DNA from: Ashinkailepas kermadecensis
Taxonomy: Eukaryota > Arthropoda > Thecostraca > Neolepadidae
Direction of reading: 5' to 3'
DNA: 64,000 bases
Assembly: GCA_034440615.1 (NCBI GenBank)
Contig: JAOTOM010004022.1
Span: 47,501 to 111,500, forward strand
Position numbers and translations under genes: made by a program. Positions within the stretch are counted from its first letter, which is position 1, and each line of letters starts with the position of its first letter. The notes under the pieces are model-generated. The model was not told where the DNA came from. It did no database searches and saw nothing but the letters and a program-made list of their open reading frames with translations. This document shows positions 11,241-21,926 of the stretch, piece by piece.

Positions 11241-12430
11241 AATCATGCCATGTAGCTGTGTGTACCTATCATGCGGTAACACACAGGCCTGTGTGCCCAC
11301 CACCTGGCGTCGGCTGCCGGTGCCGGTCTCATTCTGGCCGGACTCGGCGGTTTCCGTTACCTGTGCAGAGTGGCGGGGGGTCAGCGGGAGGTCGGTGGCC
11401 ACGGTGACCCGACGTGCACTCGCCGAACATTATCACTTGATGCATAATCATTGTGTGCTGGCGACCTACTGCCGAACACGATTTCTACTTTGTCCTGCAC
11501 TCCATGGTGAATTGCATGTTTGTGCTACATGTGCATGCAAAGTTCCGCTGTTTGTGTCAATCGGATGTGGGCAATTGAAACGGACAGCTGAACCCCAGGT
11601 GGAAGATCGCCAACAACTTTGTGTTGCGAATTCCAATGTGTCGATGCCGAAAGAGAACGTTACTGTTGCAAGACAACCTAAGCAATGCGAATTTGGGCAA
11701 CGTTAGTGCTGAAGCTGCAACAGTAGGTGTCGCAATAGTAGGTCGCAGTAGGTGTCGCAGGTTCGACATTTCTGCAGTACTGCGAACGTGGTACTGCAGT
11801 CGTAGCCAGGAGAAGAGAACGAGAACGTTCTCTGCCGCTGACTACGATGGCAGTTGCGGGGATATTGGCTTTGAGCGAACAGTGGCGCCTGGGCCGGGCC
11901 ACATGTCGCATGAGTTGCACCCGCAGTGCAAATTGTGAATCGCCACGTGAGTGTTGTCGCTCGATTTGTGCTGAACAAGCTATGTCATTCTTCCAGTTGT
12001 TGCTATCGGCAAAACAGAATGCATTCAATAACTCCTTTCCGTTATTCGTTTGCCTTTTCCGATTTCCATTCGATACTTTTACACGGTATTTTCCTTGTCA
12101 CGTCACGAACGGCAAATTGGCCGCACGCTTCACTCTCGCCTTGGCCTGGTCCCTGGTCGCATGGGACGGCCGTTGGCTTATGTGAGGCCCGAGAGCGGCG
12201 GACTGCGAACATGCCACACGGGTAGGTCGAGAATAAGGCAACACGCACGATCAAATTCCAATTACTCAGTACGTGCCATGACGGCGGGTGTCAACACACT
12301 AGTACGTGACACCTGAGGCGGGGTGACCGACCTCGCTGACGACCAGCGACCATACAGCACGTGTACGCCACCACCTCGGCAGCGCCTGACCGGCAGCTTA
12401 CCGGACATCGGTCGGGCGTCTGGTACAGCC
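11241..12430. other. Unique DNA, no gene recognised
   Basis: A small cluster of GGTGTCGCA steps occurs near 11,725-11,760. Open frames of about 100-150 codons on both strands carry no recognisable domain. Confidence 0.35.
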
Positions 12431-12705
12431 GCCGACACGCGCCAAGGTGGGGTGCCGACAGGGTGGGTGCCTGTCCGTCACCGTGCCGACACGCGCCAAG
12501 GTGGGGTGCCGACAGGGTGGGTGCCTGTCCGTCACCGTGCCGACACGCGCCAAGGTGGAGTGCCGACAGGGTGGGTGCCTGTCCGTCACCGTGCCGACAC
12601 GCGCCAAGGTGGGGTGCCGACAGGGTGGGTGCCTGTCCGTCACCGTGCCGACACGCGCCAAGGTTGGGTGCCGACAGGGTGGGTGCCTGTCCGTGCCGAC
12701 ACCGA
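12431..12705. repeat. 54-bp minisatellite, about 5 copies
   Basis: Units starting GCCGACACGCGCCAAGG begin at 12,431, 12,485, 12,539, 12,593 and 12,647 and are almost identical. The period is divisible by three and the unit has no stop codon in several frames, so long frames appear on both strands; these are artefacts. A (CCACCACCT)-type low-complexity stretch follows at about 12,778-12,830. Confidence 0.95.
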
Positions 12706-12945
12706 AACCGGCGGTCTGACCGCCGGCGGCGCTGGCGATGCGATATCTCGCCACAAACCGTGTCATAAACCGCCGCCCCCATCACCACCACCACCGCACC
12801 ACCACCTCACCACCACCTCACCCACACCCCTCAGCCTGGCGGATGGCGGATGTCGGCACTGTGCGCATCCGCCCATCGGGCGCGCTCTCATCGCTTGCCG
12901 CGTGTTTTCATTTCTGCGGCGGCCAGAAGAAAAATGCTGCTGGCA

Positions 12946-13905
12946 TGGACACGACGTGATAGTTGCACCGTCACGTGGTGCTGGAGGCAGTGGCCGCTGC
13001 TGGAACGCTCTCCACACACATAGCGATGGCATGGACACGACGTGATAGTTGCACCGTCACGTGGTGCTGGAGGCAGTGGCCGCTGCTGGAGCGCTCTCCA
13101 CACACATAGCGATGGCATGGACACGACGTGATAGTTGCACCGTCACGTGGTGCTGGAGGCAGTGGCCGCTGCTGGAACGCTCTCCACACACATAGCGATG
13201 GCATGGACACGACGTGATAGTTGTACCGTCACGTGCAGTGCTGGAGGCAGTGGCCGCTGCTGGAGCGCTCTCCACACACACGACGATGGCATGGACACCA
13301 CGTGATAGTTGTGCCGTCACGTGGTGCTGGAGGCAGTGGCCGCTGCTGGAGCGCTCTCCACACACATAGCGATGGCATGGACACGACGTGATAGTTGCAC
13401 CGTCACGTGCAGTGCTGGAGGCAGTGGCCGCTGCTGGAGCGCTCTCCACACACACGACGATGGCATGGACACCACGTGACGGTTGCACCGTCACGTGCAG
13501 TGCTGGAGGCAGTGGCCGCTGCTGGAGCGCTCTCCACACACACGACGATGGCATGGACACCACGTGACGGTTGCACCGTCACGTGCAGTGCTGGAGGCAG
13601 TGGCCGCTGCTGGAGCGCTCTCCACACACACGACGATGGCATGGACACCACGTGACGGTTGCACCGTCACGTGCAGTGCTAGAGGCAGTGGCCGCTGCTG
13701 GAGCGCTCTCCACACACACGACGATGGCATGGACACCACGTGACGGTTGCACCGTCACGTGCAGTGCTGGAGGCAGAGGCCGCTGCTGGAGCGCTCTCCA
13801 CACACACGACGATGGCATGGACACCACGTGACGGTTGCACCGTCACGTGCAGTGTTGAAGGCAGTGGCCGCTGCTGGAGCGATCTCCACAGACACGGCGA
13901 CACCA
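12946..13905. repeat. 86/88-bp minisatellite, 11 copies
   Basis: Eleven copies are marked by GGCATGGACAC at about 12,940, 13,027, 13,113, 13,199, 13,286, 13,373, 13,461, 13,549, 13,637, 13,725 and 13,813. Left copies are 86 bp; most right copies are 88 bp because GCAGTGCTG replaces GGTGCTG. Every copy carries CACGTG or CACGACGTG motifs. In the right-hand copies these form a perfect short hairpin. Confidence 0.97.
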
Positions 13906-14032
13906 AGGCCCCTGTGGTGCCGATTTCCGTGTTCACGCCATAATTCCAAACGCAACCATTGAGCCTGCAGGCTGACAATGGATCAAAGAGCATTGAGCAG
14001 GAGCTTCGAGCCGCCAGCACAGCTCAGGAATG

Positions 14033-14775
14033 TTTCAGGAAGGCCTAAATCGGGTTGAAAATGTGACGAGTTCAAATATTTCTTCACTAGCAGCTGATCT
14101 CAGAAAAGCGTCTTGGTGATTTGTTCGCGTTCCTCATGGAAGCATGTTTTACACTTGGTCAGGAAATTTTTCACTTGTTATCTTTCTCAACTATGCCTCC
14201 TGACGAAGCTTGGAAGGGTTGATATTGAATGTGCGCCACGCATCCCGGGAATAAACCATATCCGAACACAATGAAGTTTTAGTTCCGTCAGAGGGCTATT
14301 CTGAAACACAAGAGCCATGCATTTTGGAAGGCGTTTTATGTTTCAGGAAGGGCTAAATCGGGTTGAGAATGTGACGAATTTAAATATTTCTTCATTGACA
14401 GCTGATCTCAGGAAAGCATCTTTGTGATTTGTTCGTGTGCTTCATGGAAGCATGTTTTACATTTGGTCAATAAACTTTTCACTCGTTATATTTCTCAACT
14501 ATGCCTCCTGACGAAGTTTGGAAGAGATGATTTTGAATGTGCGGGACGCATCCCGTGAATAAACCATATCCGAAAACAATGAAGTTTTATTTCTGTCAGA
14601 GGGCTATTCTGAAACACAAGAGCCATGCATTTTGGAAGGAGTTTTATGTTTCAGGAAGGCCTAAATCGGGTTGAAAATGTGACGAGTTAAAATATTTCTT
14701 CACTAGCAGCTGATCTCAGAAAAGCATCTTGGTGATTTGTTCGCGTGCCTCATGGAAGCATGTTTTACACTTGGT
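14033..14775. repeat. 308-bp tandem repeat, about 2.4 copies
   Basis: TTTCAGGAAGG occurs at 14,033, 14,341 and 14,649, exactly 308 bp apart each time, and the sequence between repeats with scattered substitutions. The third copy stops at CACTTGGT near 14,775. The unit is AT-rich and unlike the GC-rich minisatellites nearby. No open frame is conserved between the copies, so it looks like a small satellite array. Confidence 0.95.
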
Positions 14776-15094
14776 GCTGTGTCACCTTTGAGTGCCTGAA
14801 CCAACTGGCCGACTCGCTCCCGAACGGCGTGAACCTGGAGCATTGCGGATGTGGGATCAGTGAGAGATATTTCTGCAGCAGGCATGCACCCGATCGCCGG
14901 AGGAGGTGAGCTCAAGTGTTTGCGACATGTGCCGCAAGTGCTTCGGCAGTTTGTTGCAAAGAACTTGTCGGCACACCGAGGTGTTCGACGGGGTACCCCT
15001 CCACACACAAAATGTTAGCATCCGGTTGGCATCCGGTCGGCGTTCCTTCTGTGTTTCGTCGGTACTCCAGACATGACGCTGAGTCTATGTGCCG

Positions 15095-15490
15095 ACATCG
15101 CACCTCATCGTCATCACATGTGAGGCTGAGTGCGATAGCGGTTGTGGGCTATGCGACGCGTTAAGTGTTAGGCTATATAGCGTCGCCAGTCCCCCACACC
15201 TCACCATCATCACATGTGAGGGTGAGTGTGATAGCGGTTGTGGGCTATGCGACGCGTTAAGTGTTAGGCTATATAGCGTCGCCAGTCCCCCACACCTCAC
15301 CATCATCACATGTGAGGGTGAGTGTGATAGCGGTTGTGGGCTATGCGACGCGTTAAGTGTTAGGCTATATAGCGTCGCCAGTCCCCCACACCTCACCATC
15401 ATCACATGTGAGGCTGAGTGCGATAGCGGTTATTGGCTCTGCAATGCGTCGATTGTTAGGTTGCATAGCGTCGCCGGTCTCCCACGCCGA
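15095..15490. repeat. 96-bp tandem repeat, four copies
   Basis: CACATGTGAGG occurs at 15,115, 15,211, 15,307 and 15,403, exactly 96 bp apart. The inner copies are nearly identical and the copy next to the tRNA-like block (15,403-15,490) is the most diverged. Each unit contains GGCTATATAGCGTCGCC. The array adjoins, and on the minus strand lies downstream of, the tRNA-like sequence at 15,511-15,583. Confidence 0.95.
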
Positions 15491-15510
15491 TTGGTCGCGA
15501 GCGAAGCCTA

Positions 15511-15583
15511 GCGGCAGGTGGGACTCGAACCCACAGCGTTTCAGTTGGGAAACGGGCACCCTACCCTCAGGCCACTCGCTCCC
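15511..15583 (-). ncRNA. tRNA-like sequence, probably a SINE head or tRNA relic
   Basis: Read on the minus strand, this 73-nt block has a perfect T-arm: a GTGGG/CCCAC stem around TTCGAGT. It also contains an exact RNA polymerase III B box, GGTTCGAGTCC, and an A-box-like TGGCCTGAGGG. A CGTTT/AAACG stem sits where the anticodon arm should be, but its loop is 8 nt and has no standard anticodon. The acceptor ends pair at only about four of seven positions. I therefore do not call a functional tRNA. With the 96-bp repeats following directly downstream, the arrangement resembles a tRNA-derived SINE whose body was amplified. Confidence 0.55.
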
Positions 15584-16373
15584 CAAGCGCAAGTGTGCCG
15601 CACTATCTGGGAGCCCGCCGGCGGCTGCAATGCGGGGTGGCCGGCGGCGGCGGCGCCGTAACGAAGCCGCCTGGTTGCGTTGCGACGTGCCGCGACATCT
15701 GTCGCGTCGGTATTTTATGGGCACGTCCGTCGCGCCGGTATTTTATGGGCACGTCCGGCCAGCTGCACGGCCCGCTTCCGGTGTCTGCGCCCCTGTGCCG
15801 TGTCGACAAACGGTCGCGTCTGGATCGCCGCGCGCGCTCTCCCTCTCTGTCTCACCCTTCAGCGACTGTAGAGGCTCCGTGCCCACGCCACATGCCGGAT
15901 ATCCGGCGATTTGGCCCTGTGGGTCACGACGAAATCACGCGCCACATCTGTCGGCCCTGCGAACGCCGAGATCCGCCACACGGAGCAAGGCAGTCAGGTA
16001 GGAGGATGAGGATTTTTTTTTCACATTGAGATGGCCATCACGATGGGTACTTTGAGCAGGCAAGCGAAGTAGACAGCATGCGGATTGCTCTGGACAGCTA
16101 CAGCGCGTTTCTGAGAAGTTTCCGCCGCCGTCATTATACATGTTTTTGGTGTCAAGTAAATCGTGGAATTGACGATTGGGATGTAGTGCGCCGACTGGCG
16201 GGGCATCCTCTTCACGTGCGCCCTGACGACAGCTCTGGGTCTGTCATAAGCGCGCCTAAGCGGGTCTGACAGTGGACATGCGGACAAGTATTGGTTAACA
16301 AGACTAGCGGCACTGCCAATTGCACCTCGCTTGACTTCTTCCACTGTTGCGTATGGCACATGTATCATGTGTA
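15584..16373. other. GC-rich then unique DNA, no gene recognised
   Basis: A short duplication of GGTATTTTATGGGCACGTCC occurs near 15,709 and 15,739. I saw no credible exon. Confidence 0.35.
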
Positions 16374-16415
16374 TGACAGCCATTATTTTACATGTATGTA
16401 AAATAATGGCTGTCA
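16374..16415. repeat. Perfect 42-bp palindrome
   Basis: The 20-bp arm TGACAGCCATTATTTTACAT at 16,374-16,393 is the exact reverse complement of 16,396-16,415, with only GT between. There is no mismatch. It could be a foldback MITE core or a cruciform-forming site. No protein-binding role can be read from it. Confidence 0.95.
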
Positions 16416-16915
16416 AGCGTCTTCTACGTCGGACCGCGACAGAACGGTAGATTCTACAAGAAGGGCGATGTCAATCCCAATAAAAAAAAATTGTATTAAC
16501 AAGCAAAGCATCATTCGGATGTCACATGTTCGAAAGACTGGCAATTTTAGATGTACTTTAAAGACCACGACAAGCCAAAGCTTGAGATTGCAGAGATGTG
16601 TCCGTGTGGGAGGATACATACATGATACATTTATGTGTGCTATCGAGCCTCCCGAGTTGAGATGCTGCTGCCCCACCCCAAGTCACCCAGCCGCACTCTA
16701 GGACACGCTAAATGTTTGCGAAATAAGTAGCCAAAATAGGTTCCGGTTTCCGTTGTGCCGCCCTCGGCGTAACTGAAGAGAGCGAATAACGACACCCATC
16801 GCCCTGTTCGCTTTGCTGACGATGAAATTGACATGTTCGCCGAAAGTGAGGTTGATATGCAGCCAAACACCAAGGTCGCCAATGGAAGTAATATTTCAAG
16901 TGCTGTGTTTTGGAT

Positions 16916-17124
16916 CAGAGGCACAGCCAATGGGAGGGGGGGGGGGGCGGGAACCCACCCCCGCCCCTTAGCAACCAAAAATACACCAGATGAAACGAGC
17001 CATTTTTAGATTTTCACCGCTGGAAACCAAATATTTTTCGGCTCACTTTGTGCGCTGAAAGCGTTCTCCATTTTATGACATTTTTTCATCGGCCTCCCTT
17101 CCGAAAATCCTGGCTGCGCCACTG
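16916..17124. mobile_element. hAT-like MITE, 209 bp, related to the one at 5,193
   Basis: The left end CAGAGGCACAGCCAATGG and the right end ATCCTGGCTGCGCCACTG form terminal inverted repeats. The flanks TTTTGGAT (16,908-16,915) and CTTTGGAT (17,125-17,132) match at 7 of 8 positions. The interior aligns with 5,193-5,370, sharing for example CCTTTAGCA-like, ACACCAGAT-like, GCGTTCTC-like and TTTTTTCATCG stretches. A poly-G run near 16,936-16,948 lengthens this copy. No coding capacity. Confidence 0.75.
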
Positions 17125-17167
17125 CTTTGGATCATTTAAGAGGTCGAAAGGGTTTCCTTTTTAGGGG

Positions 17168-17935
17168 TTATTGTACATGACGTGCATTTTGCCGGACTGA
17201 GCTGAAGTCTCCAATCTGCTGTTCATCGGCAAAGCCAGTTGAGGTCGTCTTGAGGTAGCTTTCGGGTCCATAGGGATGACATTTTGTGATAGATTTGACT
17301 TCGTCAGCAAAAAGCAAGCTGTTGGTTTGAATTTTGTCTGGAAGGTCGTTCACAAAAAAGCAAAGAGCAGTGGCGACAGAAGACCAGCTTCTGTTGTTCC
17401 AGAGCGAACCTGGGTCAAATCGGAGCACTTCCCATTGACAATTACTCCTTGTTTACGATTACATAGAGAGGAGGTAATTGCATTGGGTGCATTGCCAGAA
17501 ATGTACGACTTTTTTAGCTTGTAAATTAAGAACTTGGGATTAACGGTCTGAAAAGCCGCCGAGTAATCAGTGTAAACTAAGTCAGTTTTCATAATTCCAG
17601 CTCAAATTGATCCCCGCGCCACCTTTAGAACGTAGGCCAAATTTGTGTCGCATGGCCGGCGTGAGACAAATCTATTTTGCGTGTTGGACAAGACTGGCTG
17701 TACATGCGCCAGTGGGGATCGGTGCACGCACCTCTCCGGCATCTTGCCGAGTAGCATCAGGAGTGAAACCGCACGGTAATTTCATGGTAGTTTATTGGAA
17801 CCTTTTTTGTTTGAAGATTGGTAGGATGTTAGCTTCCGCCAGCCTGCTCGGAAAATATCCGTGTTGCACTGATGTGTTGTAAATAACGCACAGCCGAGGC
17901 ACTGGCTGATCACAGCACTCCTTAGTAATGCGCAC
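17168..17935 (-). pseudogene. Non-LTR retrotransposon (LINE) reverse transcriptase relic
   Basis: Read leftwards on the minus strand, the fragment follows the order of a LINE reverse transcriptase. It starts with a FP...ANILPIFK-like early motif near 17,830 and a VHRSPLAHVQPVLSNTQNRFVSRR block. Then come YTDYSAAFQTVN (first catalytic Asp at about 17,566-17,568), KLKKSYISGNA, a CNRKQGVIVNGKCSDLTQVRSG stretch and LLSPLLFA. It ends with VNDLPDKIQTNSLLFADE at about 17,300-17,345. The catalytic box is FADE rather than FADD. Frames change several times and stops interrupt it, so it is dead. There is no thumb domain or 3' end here. An enzyme of this type copies element RNA at a nicked target. It may belong to the same broad group as the endonuclease relic near 56 kb and the RNase H tail near 37.6 kb, but no overlap allows proof. 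Confidence 0.88.
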
Positions 17936-19287
17936 AGTGACAGCCCATATCCCACGGCCCGTGTACCTGCGGATCGGCTACATGCGCAGCGAACGCTTAC
18001 CTGTGGTATGATATAATCATATAGGTTTGGTACGTCGTGCATCGGCGCTTCGAGATACGGAGCGAGCGGCATCTGGACATACAAACGTACTCACACAAAT
18101 ACGATTTAGAACGTGCGCACGGTCTGCATTTCGACTCACGTCGATGGCGCCACCTAAAAGAAACGGTAACTGTCCTTATGCCTTAATACACTTTATAAAG
18201 ATCAACACTTCTTGGGATTATTTTTGAAGTCTCCAGTCTCGTTCTTCATATTCGTATAATATAGGGAAAATGACAAACATTTAAAACGACGCCACTTCTC
18301 TATAAAATATATCATCTTAAATGTTGATTTGTTCCGCTTAGAGTGATTAATAGCGCTCTCTGTGTCTCGCAGTGTCCGTTTCACAGCTGGGACGAACACC
18401 GGCGATGAAGTGCAGCGCGACGACACGTGATGTCGCATTGTCGCTTCTGATGCATCGTAAAGCATATCTAGCCAAACAGCCACCGTCATTCCAGGCATAC
18501 TGTTCCAGGGTCTCAACTCTAAAGATCACCGCATGCTGCCGAAATATGCTCTGATATGGTTCAAAGCTGTAGAGCAGTTAGCCAACGGGTGATTGCAAGC
18601 AGAAATGACAACCCGACTCATCACCGCTGAATGGTCAGATGCGTGATTGCGGCACGGACCATGGATTCGACTCGAGCGCACTTCGAAAACGCCGTGTCTA
18701 AAACGTTGCCTCCCCTGGAAGGCTCGATCACATGCCGCCGTGGACTGACCATCTTTCATCCATCTACTAGCTGGGTTGTTGGCCATTACCTGCGATCGTA
18801 CGGAGGTGTGACGGTGTCACGATGTGACGAAAGGGTCGTGGTCAGAGCGCCATCTAGCATCTGGCACGCTGATGTCACCAACAATGAGGATAGCCTGCCT
18901 GGCTGGCGTGCTATGATGCTGTTGATCATTCCCATGTTTCGCATCGACATGTTACAGTCTTCAAGATGGGCAAGGCACAACGCAGGCCAGCAGTGCCGGA
19001 ACTCTGACAGGAGCTCTGCAACTCTGACGCAAGGCCCTCTGTGTCGCAATACTCCGGATCTTCACGCTTCTCTGAGTGATTTGTGCGCACGACACAAACC
19101 ACCCCTCCCGCTCGAGTCGGCCGGTCTCCGGCCGTGTCGGGAGCGCCGACTGCAGAGCCAGCGGTGTCGACCACGTCTTTCAACCAGGTCTCAGCTCATG
19201 ATATGATGTCGCACTTGGTCAGCTACGGGGAACGCCCAGCTCGCTGCGAATGCTCCGCGTATTCTGGGTCAGAACAAACAGGCTGCT
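17936..19287. other. Unique DNA, no gene recognised
   Basis: The longest plus-strand frame, 191 codons at 18,631-19,206, has no domain I recognise. A GGATTCGACTCGA step near 18,662 loosely resembles a tRNA B box but has no matching arms. Confidence 0.3.
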
Positions 19288-19480
19288 GCCAGCAGGCGCT
19301 CCATTGGTTCGGGATCCTCCGGCTGGCGGGGACTGTTGTCGGTCAGTCGGCCCGGCATTGGCCTCCGCAGTCCGCATGTCGCCAGCAGGCGCTCCGTTGG
19401 GTCGGGATCCTCCGGCTGGCGGTGACTGCTGTCGGTCGGTCGGTCCGGCATTGACATCCGCATGTCGCCAGAGATGACTC
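19288..19480. repeat. 93-bp tandem duplication, two copies plus a degenerate third
   Basis: GCCAGCAGGCGCTCC occurs at 19,288 and 19,381, and the 93-bp units differ at few positions. Shorter related blocks, GCACGTCGCCAGAGGTGA and similar, continue to about 19,550. Confidence 0.88.
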
Positions 19481-19787
19481 CTGCCCTGTACCGCTCCACG
19501 TTGACCTTCGCACGTCGCCAGAGGTGACGACTGCCCTGTAAGGCTCCAAGTTGTGTCGGTGTGTGCCTGGTATGCTATTCTAGTACGTAGGGATCTCTGG
19601 GACGGTGCACGTTTGATCGACTCCGCCACTGCCGTTTGTGACGTCACGTGCACTCTGGGATGGGTGCCCCGGTCACTGGTCAGCAGCAGCGGCAGTAGCA
19701 GCAGTAGCAGTCTCTGGTGTATCCACGGAGGGGCCATTCAGACCATGGCCCCCGAAGCGCTTAAAGTGTATGTGTGGGGGTATGGTT

Positions 19788-19920
19788 ACCGGATCCTTTT
19801 ATTTTATTAATTGTTATTAATAATTAATAATTATTATTTTATTAATTACCGGATCCTTTTCACGGAAAAGGATCCGGTAATCAGGTTAAATCCATGAAAA
19901 GGATCGGGTAATTAACCGGC
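19788..19920. repeat. Cluster of TACCGGATCCTTTT motifs with a perfect 37-bp hairpin
   Basis: The motif TTACCGGATCCTTTT appears at about 19,787 and 19,847 on the plus strand and, inverted, at about 19,865-19,880 and, with one change, at about 19,895-19,910. The central pair makes a perfect hairpin at 19,845-19,881 with 17-bp arms and loop ACG. An AT-rich spacer of TTATTAATAA-type separates the outer copies. Confidence 0.9.
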
Positions 19921-20467
19921 AGCTGAACATGAGGGGCACGCTGTCTCTTTATGATGGACATTAGACAACTACTCCCCCCAAGGACATAGGAGACTGCTTC
20001 TGGCGATGTACTGTCTGTGCTCTTGGAAACTCGAGTGATAGTGTGCATGTACACTTGTTCATCCGTGTTTATATGTATATAATTGAGAAAGTGTATAGCA
20101 TGACCATTTATAATATTACCGTTGAAAGCATTGCTATCTAAGAAGTACCCGCATATGAGATATACGTGTGTGTTAGAGAAAAGCAAGATATATTGTCCAT
20201 TGCTGACGCGCAAATCGTAGAGATCGAAACGCTTGCGAATGTATTATGATCTTATATTGTGTCTTAACCGTATGTCTGAAGATGTTAGATGTCCTAATAA
20301 AACGTTACGTAAATGCGAGAATACGGGTACAATTTTACATGCAGCTTCTACATAAGAACGGACTATCGTCAGGCGATTTGAGAGCCTCTCAAAGAGGCAT
20401 ATTAACACGAAGTATGCTGTTTTATTCAATGAAACATGCATTAAAGACAATCTGCTCCCAACATTTA

Positions 20468-20532
<65 letters not shown>
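20468..20532. repeat. (AT)n microsatellite
   Basis: An uninterrupted run of about 32 AT dinucleotides, followed directly by CGCATAACCGCGCGCGCC. Confidence 0.98.
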
Positions 20533-20534
<2 letters not shown>

Positions 20535-21130
20535 CATAACCGCGCGCGCCCGTCGTCATGACAACCTTTGTCATGCCGAGATTTCCCCACTGGTTCATCA
20601 GTGGTCAATATTTGGACTCGAATAATTTCGCAGATTTCTTTTTTCCTGCTTCAATGAACCAGCAACACATTGAACATTAGACGATTGTGGATATCGCCAT
20701 GAAGCATTTCGCACTGCTAATCGCGTCCAGGTGCGAACAAAGACGGCTTGGTTTGAATATGGCGAAACAAACCGTTGCAGGCGAACGGGGCCACCTTCCG
20801 AACTAACAGAGCTGCAGTGAACAAGTCGAATGCATTCCGTCCGCCTGTAGCCGACAGGAAGGTGTGTTTATTAGCGCACTGGCGGTTTCCATTTCCGGTG
20901 GTCGGAAGGGCTCGGCGGCAGCGTGGGAAGCTCGCCCGCCAAGGCTGGAGGAAGCGCGACTGAGTGCGCGCGCCATCCGCTGGGTGCCTCCGACGCGCAC
21001 GCTCACACGGGAGATCCGGCGCCGGCGCCGACAGGGCGGGCGGTCAGTACCAAGATAACTAGAGACAACGTCAGTACTGCCGGCGAGCCGGGCCGTGATG
21101 GTCGCGGGGCGTCGGTCAGGCTGTAGACAG
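20533..21130. other. Unique, partly GC-rich DNA, no gene recognised
   Basis: CpG density rises between about 20,900 and 21,060. No start codon with a convincing signal peptide or splice donor was found. Confidence 0.3.
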
Positions 21131-21138
21131 CCTTGGAT

Positions 21139-21444
21139 CAGGGGCGGATGCAGGAGGTGGGTGGGGGAGGGACTGGGGAATGTGCTCCCCAGTGGAAAGA
21201 TGGCGCTCCTCCAGCCGGGAAATGAGGCCCTTCAGGAAGGCTCGAGTGCATCCCTCCACCTGCTAAGCGGAGTTTCAGCGAAAAGCGCTCCCTACAGAAA
21301 AAAAGTATCCATTTGAGACCAACAGCTATGCTCCTCAGTATGCTCGAGTGCACTTCCCCTCCCCCGCTCAACGAATGTTTCCGCCAAAGGTGATCCGAGG
21401 AAATGTGCCCCTCCCTTCGATGATAATTTCTGAATCCGCCGCTG
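21139..21444. mobile_element. hAT-like MITE, 306 bp
   Basis: The left end CAGGGGCGGATGCAG and the right end CTGAATCCGCCGCTG (CAGCGGCGGATTCAG read inward) match at 13 of 15 positions. The flanks CCTTGGAT (21,131-21,138) and CCTTGGAC (21,445-21,452) are a 7-of-8 match to an 8-bp target-site duplication. The interior has no coding capacity. A partial relative lies at about 51,188-51,410. Confidence 0.8.
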
Positions 21445-21471
21445 CCTTGGACCGGCTGCTGCCACCGGTCA

Positions 21472-21762
21472 CCGACGTGCCGCTGACGTGCCGCTGACGT
21501 GCCGCCGACGTGCCGCCGACGTGCCGCTGACGTGCCGCTGACATGCCGCTGACGTGCCGCTGACGTGCCGTCGACGTGCCGCTGACGTGCCGCTGACGTG
21601 CCGCCGACGTGCCGCCGACGTGCCGCTGACGTGCCGCCGACGTGCCGCCGACGTGCCGCTGACGTGCCGCCGACGTGCCGCTGACGTGCCGCTGGCGTGC
21701 CGCTGACGTGCCGCTGGCGTGCCGCCGACGTGCCGCTGACGTGCCGCCGACGTGCCGCCACG
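21472..21762. repeat. 11-bp tandem repeat, about 26 copies
   Basis: The unit is GACGTGCCGCT or GACGTGCCGCC, repeated with T/C variation at the last base. Nearly every junction of the T form creates TGACGT. The long minus-strand Arg/His/Gly-rich frames are repeat artefacts. Confidence 0.97.
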
Positions 21763-21926
21763 AGCAAGGTCACCCACGGGTGCGGATCCGTGGAGACGTT
21801 GTCTCCGAGAAGCTATATAATAGCCGTGGGACCGGCGGCTCCCTCCAGTACGTCGCCTTCACGGCAGCACCTACGCTAACTATGAGCGTGTATTTTGCCG
21901 TCAGCAGGCACCACCCATCCACATGC

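Noticed and set aside
12431..13905. Possible CRISPR array
   Set aside because: Repeats are directly contiguous with no unique spacers, unit lengths are 54 and 86/88 bp, and the DNA is eukaryotic.
15511..15583. Functional tRNA gene
   Set aside because: The T-arm and B box are perfect, but the acceptor ends pair poorly and the anticodon loop is 8 nt without a standard anticodon.
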